From: Pigmentiphaga litoralis
GTDB taxonomy: Bacteria > Pseudomonadota > Gammaproteobacteria > Burkholderiales > Burkholderiaceae_B
Assembly (NCBI RefSeq): GCF_013408655.1
Contig: NZ_JACCBP010000001.1
Span: 1,302,001-1,366,000 of the forward strand
Direction of reading: 5' to 3'
DNA length: 64,000 nucleotides
The notes beneath the pieces were generated by a model. That model searched no databases. It saw only the letters and a program-made list of their open reading frames with translations, and was not told the origin of the DNA. Of this stretch, positions 54,060 to 63,021 are shown piece after piece. The number at the start of each line of letters is the position of its first letter. Position 1 is the first letter of the stretch. The position numbers and the translations under genes are program-made.

Positions 54060-55802
54060 TTACAGGATCACGCGGCGGAAGTCCGCCAGCACGGCGCCCA
54101 GATAGGCGTTGAAACGCGCGGCGGACGCGCCGTCGATGACACGATGGTCATACGACAGCGACAGCGGCAGCGTGAGTTGCGGCACGAATTGCTTGCCGTC
54201 CCACACCGGCTTCATCGCCGACTTGCTCACGCCCAGGATCGCGACTTCGGGCGCATTGATGATCGGCGTAAAGTGCGTGCCGCCAATGCCGCCCAGCGAC
54301 GAGATCGAGAAGCAGCCGCCCTGCATTTCGGCGGGGCCCAGCTTGCCGTCGCGTGCCTTCTTGGCCAGTTCGCCCGTTTCCACGGCGATCTGCATGATGC
54401 CCTTCTTGTCCGCATCGCGGATCACCGGCACGACCAGCCCGTTCGGCGTGTCAGCGGCAAAACCGATGTGGAAATACTTCTTGAGCACCAGGTTGTCGCC
54501 GTCCAGCGACGCGTTGAACTCGGGGAATTTCTTGAGCGCAGCCACGACGGCCTTGATCAGGAAGGCCAGCATCGTGACCTTGACGCCCGACTTCTCGTTT
54601 TCCTTGTTCAGCGATACGCGGAACGCTTCCAGGCCGCCGATATCCGCTTCGTCGTTGTTCGTGACGTGCGGGATCATGACCCAGTTGCGGTGCAGGTTCG
54701 CACCCGAAATCTTCTTGATGCGCGACAGCGGCTTGGCTTCGACTTCGCCGAACTTGGCGAAATCCACCTTGGGCCATGCCAGCACCTGCAGACCACCGCC
54801 GGCACCGGCCGGTGCAGCCGCCGCAGCCGCTGGCGCCACTGCGCCCTGCGCCATGACTTGCTTGACGTAATTGCGCACGTCGTCGGGCGTGACACGGTTC
54901 TTGGGGCCGGTCGCAGGCACCTTGGTCAGGTCCACGCCCAGCTCACGGGCGAACTTGCGCACCGATGGCGATGCATGGGCCTTGGGACCGCCGGCAACCG
55001 GGGTATCCACGGCCGCAGCCGGCGCCGGACGCGATGGCGTGGCGGCTTGCGATTCGCTTGGCTGGGCGCCAGCCTGCTGCGACGCGGCCGACGGGGCATC
55101 CGCCTTGGCCGCAGGCGCAGGTGCGCTGGCAGCAGGCTTGGCGGCGGGCGCCGCGGCAGCCTTGGACGCGCCACCCGACTTCAGCTTGACCAGGTTGCTG
55201 CCCTTGGACACCTTGTCGCCGATCTTGACCAGCACTTCGGTGACTTCCCCGGCGATCGCCGTCGGGATTTCCATGGACGACTTGTCGGATTCGACCGTCA
55301 CCAGGCTCTGCTCGGCGCTGACCTTGTCACCCACCGCAACCAGCACTTCGATGACTTCGACGGAATCGAAATCGCCAATATCCGGCACGGTCACGATTTC
55401 TTCGGCTCCGCCCGCTGGCGCAGCATCGGCCGCAGGCGCGTCGTCGGCCTTGCTCTCGGGCTTGGCGGCAGGCTTGGACTCCGCCTTGGCTTCCGGCTTC
55501 GCACCGGCCGACGTCGCCGCCTTGGCAGGTTCGGGCGCCGGCTTGGCCGCAGGCGCATCGCCCGCCGCTTCGACTTCGACCAGCACCGTGCCCTGGCTTA
55601 CCTTGTCGCCGATCTTGACCTTGATGGCCTTGATGACACCCGCGGCTTCGGCCGGGATTTCCATCGACGACTTGTCGGATTCCACCGTCACGAGGCTTTG
55701 CTCGGCGGTGATCGTGTCGCCCACCGCCACCAGGATCTCGATGACTTCCACTTCGCCAAAGTCACCGATGTCCGGGACTTTCAGCTCGTTCACATTGCTC
55801 AT
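54060..55802 (-). CDS. aceF: Pyruvate dehydrogenase E2, dihydrolipoyl acetyltransferase
   Basis: 580-residue E2 with two lipoyl domains (about 1-78 and 127-205), each with [10 protein letters not shown] carrying the lipoyl Lys. Ala/Pro-rich linkers and a peripheral-subunit-binding domain follow (about 277-315, [16 protein letters not shown]). The C-terminal catalytic domain has HRVIDG near the end. It forms the core of the complex, transferring acetyl to CoA. It is preceded by a hairpin-rich 121-bp gap after aceE. Confidence 0.97.
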   Translation of the reverse strand: MSNVNELKVPDIGDFGEVEVIEILVAVGDTITAEQSLVTVESDKSSMEIPAEAAGVIKAIKVKIGDKVSQGTVLVEVEAAGDAPAAKPAPEPAKAATSAGAKPEAKAESKPAAKPESKADDAPAADAAPAGGAEEIVTVPDIGDFDSVEVIEVLVAVGDKVSAEQSLVTVESDKSSMEIPTAIAGEVTEVLVKIGDKVSKGSNLVKLKSGGASKAAAAPAAKPAASAPAPAAKADAPSAASQQAGAQPSESQAATPSRPAPAAAVDTPVAGGPKAHASPSVRKFARELGVDLTKVPATGPKNRVTPDDVRNYVKQVMAQGAVAPAAAAAAPAGAGGGLQVLAWPKVDFAKFGEVEAKPLSRIKKISGANLHRNWVMIPHVTNNDEADIGGLEAFRVSLNKENEKSGVKVTMLAFLIKAVVAALKKFPEFNASLDGDNLVLKKYFHIGFAADTPNGLVVPVIRDADKKGIMQIAVETGELAKKARDGKLGPAEMQGGCFSISSLGGIGGTHFTPIINAPEVAILGVSKSAMKPVWDGKQFVPQLTLPLSLSYDHRVIDGASAARFNAYLGAVLADFRRVIL

Positions 55803-55840
55803 ACCTTATCTCCAGGAAAGCCGGACCCCGGCCGTACAAC

Positions 55841-55910
55841 AGCCCCGCCGACACGTGCGCGGGGCTGGGGCCGGCCAGGAAGTGGGCGGCGCGATCCGGT
55901 CGCGCCGCCC
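55841..55910 (-). other. Two strong hairpins in the aceE-aceF gap
   Basis: AGCCCCGC / GCGGGGCT (55841-55848, 55859-55866) and GGGCGGCGCGA / TCGCGCCGCCC (55884-55894, 55900-55910; perfect 11-bp stem) lie between the two genes. Neither is followed by a T run. They probably tune mRNA stability or partial termination between E1 and E2, rather than ending the operon. Confidence 0.6.
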
Positions 55911-55923
55911 CTCCCGGCCGTCA

Positions 55924-58635
55924 TCATGCGTAGTGGGGGTTGGCTTTCTCGGGGTTGATGCCGTACTTGGCGATCGCTTCGGCCACCTTGGCCATCGGGA
56001 TCTTGCCTTCGTCCGCCAGCGCCTTCAGGGCCGACAGCGTGACGAAATGACGGTCCACTTCGAAGTGCTCGCGCAGCTTCGTGCGGAAGTCCGACCGGCC
56101 GAAACCGTCGGTGCCCAGGACGCGATACTCGCGGCCACGCGGCACGAATTGACGGATCTGGTCGCCAAAGGCCTTCATGTAGTCGGTCGACGCGATGATC
56201 GGGCCCGTGGTGCCTTCCAGCAGTTGCGTGACATACGGCACCACCGGCTTGGCGGTCGGGTGCAGCAGGTTTTCGCGTTCCGCGTCCAGGCCGTTGCGGC
56301 GCAGTTCGGTAAAGCTGGTCACGCTCCAGACGTCGGCGGCAATGCCCCAGTCGGCTTCCAGCAGGTCCTTGGCGGCGATGACTTCGCGCAGGATGGTGCC
56401 CGAACCCAGCAGCTGCACCTTCAGGTCGGCCTTGGCTTCGCTCTTGATCAGCGGGTACATGCCGCGGATGATGCCTTGCTCGTCGCCTTCCTTCAGACCC
56501 GGCTGCGCATAGTTCTCGTTCATTACCGTGATGTAGTAATAAACGTTTTCCTGGTCTTCGATCATGCGCTTCATGCCGTGCTGAATGATCACAGCAAGTT
56601 CATGCGCAAACGTCGGATCGTAGGCTACGCAGTTCGGGATGGTCGCGGCCAGCAGGTGGCTGTGACCGTCTTCGTGCTGCAGGCCTTCGCCGTTCAGCGT
56701 CGTGCGGCCGGCGGTGCCGCCCAGCAGGAAGCCCCGAGCCTGCATGTCGCCAGCGGCCCAGGCCAGGTCGCCAATACGCTGGAAGCCGAACATCGAGTAG
56801 TAGATGTAGAACGGCACCATGATGCGGTTGTTGGTCGAGTACGACGTGGCAGCCGCGATCCACGAGCTGAATGCGCCCGCTTCGTTGATGCCTTCTTCCA
56901 GGATCTGGCCGTCTTCCGACTCGCGGTAGTACATGACCTGCGCCTTGTCGACCGGAATGTACTTCTGGCCTTCGTGGGCGTAGATGCCGATCTGGCGGAA
57001 CATGCCTTCCATGCCGAAGGTGCGCGACTCGTCGGGCACGATGGGCACGACGCGCGGACCCAGTTCCTTGTCACGCAGCAGCTGCGTCAGGATCCGGACG
57101 AACGCTTGCGTGGTCGAGATCTCGCGGCCTTCGGCGGTCGGATCGAGCACGGCCTTGAAGGTCGAGAGCGCAGGAACGTTCAGCTTCTCATCGGCGTTCA
57201 GGCGGCGTTTCGGCAGGTACCCGCCCAGGGCCTTGCGGCGCTCGTGCAGGTACTGCATTTCTGGCGAATCTTCCGGCGGCTGGTAGAAAGGAACGTCTTC
57301 CAGCTTGTCGTCGGCGATCGGGATGTTGAAACGGTCGCGGTAGGCACGGATGATGTCCGCGTCCAGCTTCTTTTGCTGGTGAGCCGGGTTGCGCGACTCG
57401 CCGGCGGTGCCCATGCCATAGCCCTTGATGGTCTTGGCCAGGATGACCGACGGACGGCCCACGCTCTTGGAGGCGGCGTCGAACGCGGCATACACCTTGT
57501 GGGGGTCATGGCCGCCACGGTTCAGGCGCCAGACGTCTTCGTCGCTCATGCGGCTGACCATTTCCAGCAGCGCCGGGTGCTTGCCAAAGAACTTTTCGCG
57601 CACGAATGCGCCGTCGTTGGCCTTGTACGCCTGGTACTCGCCGTCGACGGTTTCTTCCATGACCTTGCGCAGGATGCCTTCCTTGTCGCGCGCAAGCAGC
57701 GGATCCCAGTAACCGCCCCAGATCAGCTTGATGACGTTCCAGCCCGAGCCGCGGAATTCGCCTTCCAGTTCCTGGATGATCTTGCCGTTGCCGCGCACCG
57801 GACCGTCCAGGCGCTGCAGGTTGCAGTTGATCACGAAGACCAGGTTGTCGAGGTTTTCGCGCGAAGCCAGGCTGATGGCGCCCAGCGATTCGGGTTCGTC
57901 CATTTCGCCGTCGCCGCAGAATACCCAGACCTTGCGGTTGCTGGTGTCGGCAATGCCGCGGGCGTGCAGGTACTTCAGGAAGCGGGCCTGGTAGATCGCC
58001 ATCAGGGGGCCAAGGCCCATCGAGACGGTCGGGAACTGCCAGAACTCGGGCATCAGCTTCGGATGCGGGTACGACGACAGACCCTTGCCGTCCACTTCCT
58101 GGCGGAAATTGTTCAGTTGGTCTTCGGTCAGGCGGCCTTCAAGAAAGGCGCGGCCGTAGATGCCGGGCGACGAGTGACCCTGGAAGTACACCAGGTCGCC
58201 ACCGTGGCCTTCATGCTCGGCGTTCCAGAAATGGTTCTGGCCCGTGCCGATGATGGTGGCGAGCGACGCGAACGACGCGATGTGACCACCCAGGTCACCG
58301 CCGTCGGCCGGGTGCAGGCGGTTGGCGCGAACGACCATGGCCATGGCGTTCCAGCGCACGTACGAGCGGATGCGCTCTTCAAGGTCCAGCTTGCCCGGAT
58401 GGCGCGGCTCCATATGCGGCGGGATCGTATTGACATACGCCGTGTTCGGAGAGAACGGGATGTAGGCGCCCGAGCGGCGAGCGTGATCGATCAGACGTTC
58501 GAGCAGATAGTGGGCACGGTCCGGCCCTTCGCGGTCCAGTACCGCCTCGAGTGCATCGAGCCATTCCTGGGTTTCAAGCGTATCTTCGTCGTTGGCGGCG
58601 CCTTCGCCGGCCCCGATCTGAGGAAGAGCGGACAT
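55924..58635 (-). CDS. aceE: Pyruvate dehydrogenase E1, homodimeric
   Basis: 903-residue thiamine-diphosphate enzyme that decarboxylates pyruvate and acetylates the E2 lipoyl group. Residue count and segments match the single-chain E1 of Gram-negatives: HFWNAEHEGHGGDLVYFQGH, the ThDP/Mg motif GDGEMDEPESLGA...NLVFVINCNLQRLDG, and a C-terminal GTDGFGRSDFR. It is first in aceE-aceF-lpdA, with a promoter candidate about 120 bp upstream. Confidence 0.97.
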   Translation of the reverse strand: MSALPQIGAGEGAANDEDTLETQEWLDALEAVLDREGPDRAHYLLERLIDHARRSGAYIPFSPNTAYVNTIPPHMEPRHPGKLDLEERIRSYVRWNAMAMVVRANRLHPADGGDLGGHIASFASLATIIGTGQNHFWNAEHEGHGGDLVYFQGHSSPGIYGRAFLEGRLTEDQLNNFRQEVDGKGLSSYPHPKLMPEFWQFPTVSMGLGPLMAIYQARFLKYLHARGIADTSNRKVWVFCGDGEMDEPESLGAISLASRENLDNLVFVINCNLQRLDGPVRGNGKIIQELEGEFRGSGWNVIKLIWGGYWDPLLARDKEGILRKVMEETVDGEYQAYKANDGAFVREKFFGKHPALLEMVSRMSDEDVWRLNRGGHDPHKVYAAFDAASKSVGRPSVILAKTIKGYGMGTAGESRNPAHQQKKLDADIIRAYRDRFNIPIADDKLEDVPFYQPPEDSPEMQYLHERRKALGGYLPKRRLNADEKLNVPALSTFKAVLDPTAEGREISTTQAFVRILTQLLRDKELGPRVVPIVPDESRTFGMEGMFRQIGIYAHEGQKYIPVDKAQVMYYRESEDGQILEEGINEAGAFSSWIAAATSYSTNNRIMVPFYIYYSMFGFQRIGDLAWAAGDMQARGFLLGGTAGRTTLNGEGLQHEDGHSHLLAATIPNCVAYDPTFAHELAVIIQHGMKRMIEDQENVYYYITVMNENYAQPGLKEGDEQGIIRGMYPLIKSEAKADLKVQLLGSGTILREVIAAKDLLEADWGIAADVWSVTSFTELRRNGLDAERENLLHPTAKPVVPYVTQLLEGTTGPIIASTDYMKAFGDQIRQFVPRGREYRVLGTDGFGRSDFRTKLREHFEVDRHFVTLSALKALADEGKIPMAKVAEAIAKYGINPEKANPHYA

Positions 58636-58752
58636 ATCTGTCTCCTGAGTCTATGGTCGTCCGGCAAATGGGTAAATCCGCCGGGCTTTTTGCCCCTCGA
58701 TGCCTGGTCCGCGCAAGCTGTATTTCGCACGAAAAGGAGCAACTTGGCCGCG

Positions 58753-58782
58753 ATTCTAGAAGGCGGCCTTACCTCGTGGCAA
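58753..58782 (-). promoter_or_regulatory. Candidate promoter of the pdh operon
   Basis: On the leftward strand TTGCCA (58777-58782) is separated by 18 bp from TAGAAT (58753-58758), about 120 bp upstream of the aceE start. On the other strand CATAAT at 58812-58817, with a weak TTCATG 16 bp earlier, could serve the divergent kinase gene. The whole 274-bp gap between aceE and the kinase is AT-richer than its surroundings. Confidence 0.45.
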
Positions 58783-58909
58783 CCTAAATTTCATGCTGCG
58801 GTGCGTCATATCATAATGTGAAATGTCCCACGTAAAAAATGTGAAGGCCTTGTGCCAAACATAGGCGGAATCGCCCAACAAGCCCGCTGCGGCTGCGTAA
58901 ACTACGCGG

Positions 58910-61291
58910 ATGTCCAGCACTACGCCTCCCAATATTCCTGCTCCGTTTCGTGAGCATGTTCGCCTGCGCCGCCGCAGCTGGTATTGGCTCACGCCTGCCA
59001 TCGCGCTTGGCCTGTTCGTTTGCGTCATGGGCTCGATCCTGTGGTGGCTCGATGCCCGCGACGACGCTCAACGTTACGGCACGCTGGTGCGTGACGTCGA
59101 TTGGGCACAACAGTCCATGCGGCTGCGCATGCTCGCCGCCCGGGACCGCATCGGCGCCCTGGGCCGCGACCTCGTTCGCACCAATATGAATGAAGGGCGG
59201 TTTCTTGACGACGCCCGCGAACTGCTGACCGAACACCCCGAAATCATCCACGTGGCCTGGCTGGATGCCGACCGCCGCGCGCAATGGATTTCCACGCCCG
59301 AACGGCGCGCCAGCCAGTCCTTCCGCATGAGCACCCCGGGCGTATCGGACCCGGGCGCCGTCATGGCCTTCGAAATCGCGCGCAACGAACATCGTCCCAC
59401 CTATTCGCGGCCCTACCAGGGCCAATACAACGAGGTCTACGTCGACCTCTATCTTCCGGTTTTCCAGAACGAACGCTTCCTGGGCAATCTGGCAGCTGTC
59501 TATTCGGTGGACAGCATGCTGCAGCAGTTGATTCCCCAGGAAACGGGCCGCAAATACAAAGTGTCGATATTGGATGGCGAGGACCGCACGCTGGTGTCCT
59601 CGTCGTCGCGCGCCGACAAGGCGGCCGTCAACGCCTACGAAGTCCCCCTCGATCCGCCCGGCAACGGGATGGTGCTGCGCGCGCACGCTTACCGCACCAC
59701 GACCGAAACGTCGCAGACCATGCTGGTATGGGTGGTCGTATCGCTGTCGGCAGTGATCATCTGGAGCCTGCTGGCCCTGTGGCGCCATACCCGTTTCCGG
59801 TCCCAGGCCGAAGAAGCCCTGATCGCCGAAACAGGTTTCCGGCGGGCGATGGAAAACGCCATCCTGACCGGCATGCGCGTGATCGACATGGAAGGACGGA
59901 TCACCTACGTGAACCCGGCCTTCTGCCGCATGATGGGCTGGAACGAATCCGACCTGATCGGCCGTGCGCCGCCCTACCCCTACTGGCCCCAGGGCGACCA
60001 CGAAGCGCAGCAGCGCGCCATCGACATGCTTCTGAGCGGCAATGCGCCCAGCAGCGGTTTCGAGATGGAAGCGCAGCGCCGGGACGGCTCCATCTACTGG
60101 ACCCGCATGTACGTGTCGCCGCTGCTGGACCAGCGCGGCGTGCAGACCGGCTGGATGACGTCCATGACCGACATCACCGAGCCCAAGCGCATTCGCGAGG
60201 CCCTGGCCGCCGCGCATGAACGCTTCATGACGGTGCTGGAAGGCCTGGACGACGCGATCTCGGTCACGGCGGAATCGGCCAAGGGCTCGGAATTGCTGTT
60301 CGCCAACAAGACGTATCGCCGCGTGCTGGGCTCGCAGGCGACCGGCCATGACGAGCTGTCGGCAGGCCGCCGCGGCCGTTTTACCGACGAGGCGATCGAG
60401 GTCTATTCGTCGTCGACCCAGCGCTGGTTTGAAGTGCGCCATCGCATGCTGCAGTGGTCGGATGGCCGCCGCGTGCGCATGCAGGTGGCCCGCGACATTA
60501 CCGAACGGCGCGCGTCTGAAGAAGCGTCGCGCGCCCAGCAGGAAAAGATCCAGCTCACCAGCCGCCTGATCACCATGGGCGAAATGGCGTCGTCATTGGC
60601 GCACGAACTGAATCAGCCGCTCACGGCGATTGCCAACTATAGTATGGGCGTCGTGGCGCTGGTGCGTGCCGGGGTGACCGACTCCACCAAGCTGCTTCCG
60701 GCGCTGGAGAAGACCACGGCGCAGGCCGAACGCGCCGGGATGATCATCCGGCGCATCCGCGAATTCGTGAAACGCAGCGAACCGAAGCGCAAGCGCGTCA
60801 ACCTGCTCACGATCGTGGATAATGCGGTCGGTTTTGCCGGGATCGACTCCCGCCCGAAACGGATTGATATCGTCAAAAAAATACCAGAACAGTTGCCAGA
60901 CGTTCTTGCCGACCCGATCCTGATCGAACAGGTGCTGTTGAACCTGCTCAAGAATGGCCTTGAAGCCATGCAGGAAACGGCGGGGCGGGAACTGCTGGTG
61001 GAAGCGAACCTGCGCGAAGATATGGTTGAAGTGGCAGTGACCGATACCGGACATGGCCTCGGCGATCCCGAACGGCTGTTTGAGCCCTTCTACAGCACCA
61101 AGCCGGAAGGCATGGGCATGGGCCTGAACATCTGCCGGACGATCATCGAGTTCCATCACGGACGGCTCTGGGCTGAACCCAATCCCGACGGAGGCACGAT
61201 TTTCAGGTTTACGCTTCCCTGGGTCCGTCCGCTTGTCGCCACCGGACCGGCCCAAGAACAGGAATCCGCACCCAAGGAGCTTACCGAATGA
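58910..61291 (+). CDS. Membrane sensor histidine kinase with two PAS domains (FixL/DctB-like)
   Basis: 793-residue kinase. Helix 1 is at about 24-46 and helix 2 at about 268-290, bracketing a 220-residue periplasmic sensor region. Two PAS domains follow (about 305-425 and 430-545), then HisKA with phospho-acceptor His565 (SSLAHELNQPLTAI). The ATPase has N box NLLKNGLEAM and G box VTDTGHGLGD. The H-box type (HELNQPL) matches the FixL/DctB class. It is coupled to a FixJ-like regulator by a four-base overlap (ATGA). It is divergent from the pdh operon, which may be a target. Confidence 0.93.
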   Translation: MSSTTPPNIPAPFREHVRLRRRSWYWLTPAIALGLFVCVMGSILWWLDARDDAQRYGTLVRDVDWAQQSMRLRMLAARDRIGALGRDLVRTNMNEGRFLDDARELLTEHPEIIHVAWLDADRRAQWISTPERRASQSFRMSTPGVSDPGAVMAFEIARNEHRPTYSRPYQGQYNEVYVDLYLPVFQNERFLGNLAAVYSVDSMLQQLIPQETGRKYKVSILDGEDRTLVSSSSRADKAAVNAYEVPLDPPGNGMVLRAHAYRTTTETSQTMLVWVVVSLSAVIIWSLLALWRHTRFRSQAEEALIAETGFRRAMENAILTGMRVIDMEGRITYVNPAFCRMMGWNESDLIGRAPPYPYWPQGDHEAQQRAIDMLLSGNAPSSGFEMEAQRRDGSIYWTRMYVSPLLDQRGVQTGWMTSMTDITEPKRIREALAAAHERFMTVLEGLDDAISVTAESAKGSELLFANKTYRRVLGSQATGHDELSAGRRGRFTDEAIEVYSSSTQRWFEVRHRMLQWSDGRRVRMQVARDITERRASEEASRAQQEKIQLTSRLITMGEMASSLAHELNQPLTAIANYSMGVVALVRAGVTDSTKLLPALEKTTAQAERAGMIIRRIREFVKRSEPKRKRVNLLTIVDNAVGFAGIDSRPKRIDIVKKIPEQLPDVLADPILIEQVLLNLLKNGLEAMQETAGRELLVEANLREDMVEVAVTDTGHGLGDPERLFEPFYSTKPEGMGMGLNICRTIIEFHHGRLWAEPNPDGGTIFRFTLPWVRPLVATGPAQEQESAPKELTE

Positions 61292-61911
61292 GCATTAGTC
61301 CCCAGTCCAGCACGGTCTTCATCGTCGATGACGACGAGGCAGTGCGTGATTCACTACGCTGGCTGTTGGAGGCGAACGGGTACCGGGTCCGCGCGTACGA
61401 CAGCGCCGAGCGCTTTCTTGCCGACTACGATCCGGCTACCGTCGGCGTGCTGATCGCCGACGTGCGCATGCCGGGCATGACCGGGCTCGAACTGCAGGAG
61501 CAGTTGATCTCGCGCCATTCCACCCTGCCGATCGTGTTCATCACCGGCCACGGCGACGTGCCGATGGCCGTGGCGACCATGAAGAAAGGCGCGGTCGACT
61601 TTCTTGAAAAGCCGTTCAACGAGGCCGACCTGCGCCAGAGCATCGCCGCGATGCTGGAGCAGGCCCACGCCAAGGCGGCGGACGAAGCCACGCGCCGCGG
61701 ACATGAAGCGCTGCTGTCGCGCCTGACCGTTCGCGAGCAGCAGGTGCTGGAACGCATCGTGGCCGGCCGCCTGAACAAGCAGATCGCCGACGACCTTGGC
61801 ATCAGCATCAAGACGGTCGAAGCGCATCGCGCCAACATCATGGAAAAGCTGCAGGTCACCACCGTGGCCGACCTCATGAAAGTGGCCTTGCACCACCGCC
61901 CTTCCGCGTAA
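61288..61911 (+). CDS. FixJ/NarL-type response regulator
   Basis: 207-residue response regulator. The receiver domain (about 8-122) has VDDDEAVRD, phospho-acceptor Asp58 (LIADVRMPG) and FLEKPF with the conserved Lys. The LuxR/FixJ helix-turn-helix is at about 140-200 ([34 protein letters not shown]). It is translationally coupled to the kinase, so they are very likely cognate. The targets are unknown. A strong terminator follows. Confidence 0.94.
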   Translation: MSISPQSSTVFIVDDDEAVRDSLRWLLEANGYRVRAYDSAERFLADYDPATVGVLIADVRMPGMTGLELQEQLISRHSTLPIVFITGHGDVPMAVATMKKGAVDFLEKPFNEADLRQSIAAMLEQAHAKAADEATRRGHEALLSRLTVREQQVLERIVAGRLNKQIADDLGISIKTVEAHRANIMEKLQVTTVADLMKVALHHRPSA

Positions 61912-61947
61912 GCCGGCTTCGGCCCGCCCGCGCCGGTCTCCGGCGTC

Positions 61948-61994
61948 CATCGCCCCGCAGCATGTCCCTGGACACGCGGCGGGGCGATGCTTTT
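61948..61994 (+). terminator. Terminator after the two-component operon
   Basis: Stem CATCGCCCCGC / GCGGGGCGATG (61948-61958, 61979-61989; 11 bp perfect) followed by CTTTTTG. A second, smaller palindrome TGTCC-CTGG-ACA lies in its loop. It separates the kinase-regulator operon from folD. Confidence 0.85.
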
Positions 61995-62066
61995 TGTGCC
62001 GGGCACCCCTCAGGTAAAATCCCGCATCGCCACGCCACGCGTGCTTCTATCCGCTCCGGAGCCCCC

Positions 62067-62939
62067 ATGACCGCTCGCATCATCAACGGCACTGAACTTG
62101 CCAAATCCGTCCGCCAGGAAGTCGCCGTCCGCGCCGCGGCCCTTACCGCCCAGGGCACGCAGCCGTGCCTGGCCGTGATCCTGGTCGGTGAAAATCCGGC
62201 GTCGCAGGTCTACGTGCGCAACAAGGTCAAGGCGTGCGAAGAATCGGGCCTGCGCTCCATTCTGGAACACCACCCCGCCACCCTGGGCGAAGCGGACCTG
62301 CTCGCGCGCATCGACGCGCTGAACACCGACCCCGACGTGCACGGCATCCTGGTGCAGCTGCCCCTGCCCAAGCACATCGACAGCCACAAGGTCATCGAAG
62401 CCATCGCCGCCGAGAAGGACGTGGACGGTTTCCACATCTCGAACGCCGGCCTGCTCATGACCGGCCAGCCGCTGTTCCGCCCCTGCACGCCCTACGGTGT
62501 CATGAAAATGCTGGAAAACCAGGGCGTGGCGCTGCGCGGCGCCGAAGCGGTCGTGGTCGGCGCCAGCAATATTGTCGGCAAGCCGCAGGCCATGTTGCTC
62601 TTGCAAGCCGGGGCAACCGTCACCATCTGCAATTCAAAGACGGTCGACCTGGCGGCGCATACCCGCCGTGCCGACGTGCTGGTGGTGGCCGTGGGCCGCG
62701 CCAACATGATTACCGGCGACATGATCAAGCCGGGCGCGGTCGTGATCGACGTGGGCATGAACCGCCTCGATAACGGCAAGCTGGCTGGCGATGTGGATTT
62801 TGCGTCCGCCGTGGAAGTGGCCGGCGCGATCACCCCGGTACCGGGGGGCGTCGGCCCCATGACGATCGCGATGCTGCTGGTCAACACCATGGAAGCTGCC
62901 GAACGCAGCGCCGGCAGCGCCGGTCTCGCCGCCAGGTAG
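62067..62939 (+). CDS. folD: Methylenetetrahydrofolate dehydrogenase / cyclohydrolase
   Basis: Bifunctional C1-folate enzyme of 290 residues, interconverting methylene-, methenyl- and formyl-tetrahydrofolate. The ATG at 62067 has CCGGAG upstream. Active-site segments are [14 protein letters not shown] (Lys53), [21 protein letters not shown] and the nucleotide motif GASNIVGKP, followed by [14 protein letters not shown]. It is followed by prlC after 82 bp. Confidence 0.97.
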   Translation: MTARIINGTELAKSVRQEVAVRAAALTAQGTQPCLAVILVGENPASQVYVRNKVKACEESGLRSILEHHPATLGEADLLARIDALNTDPDVHGILVQLPLPKHIDSHKVIEAIAAEKDVDGFHISNAGLLMTGQPLFRPCTPYGVMKMLENQGVALRGAEAVVVGASNIVGKPQAMLLLQAGATVTICNSKTVDLAAHTRRADVLVVAVGRANMITGDMIKPGAVVIDVGMNRLDNGKLAGDVDFASAVEVAGAITPVPGGVGPMTIAMLLVNTMEAAERSAGSAGLAAR

Positions 62940-63021
62940 GCCGTCCGTCCTGATTTCCGTTCCTGCCGCGGCCTTGCCGCGCGCGGGTCGCACCGTTCAC
63001 GCTCCACGCCGGGAAACGTTT

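Noticed and set aside
51954..58821. Very long rightward open frames (1334 and 1316 residues) across the pdh region
   Set aside because: They are antisense shadows of lpdA, aceF and aceE, a common effect of GC-rich codon usage. The leftward frames have full family motifs.
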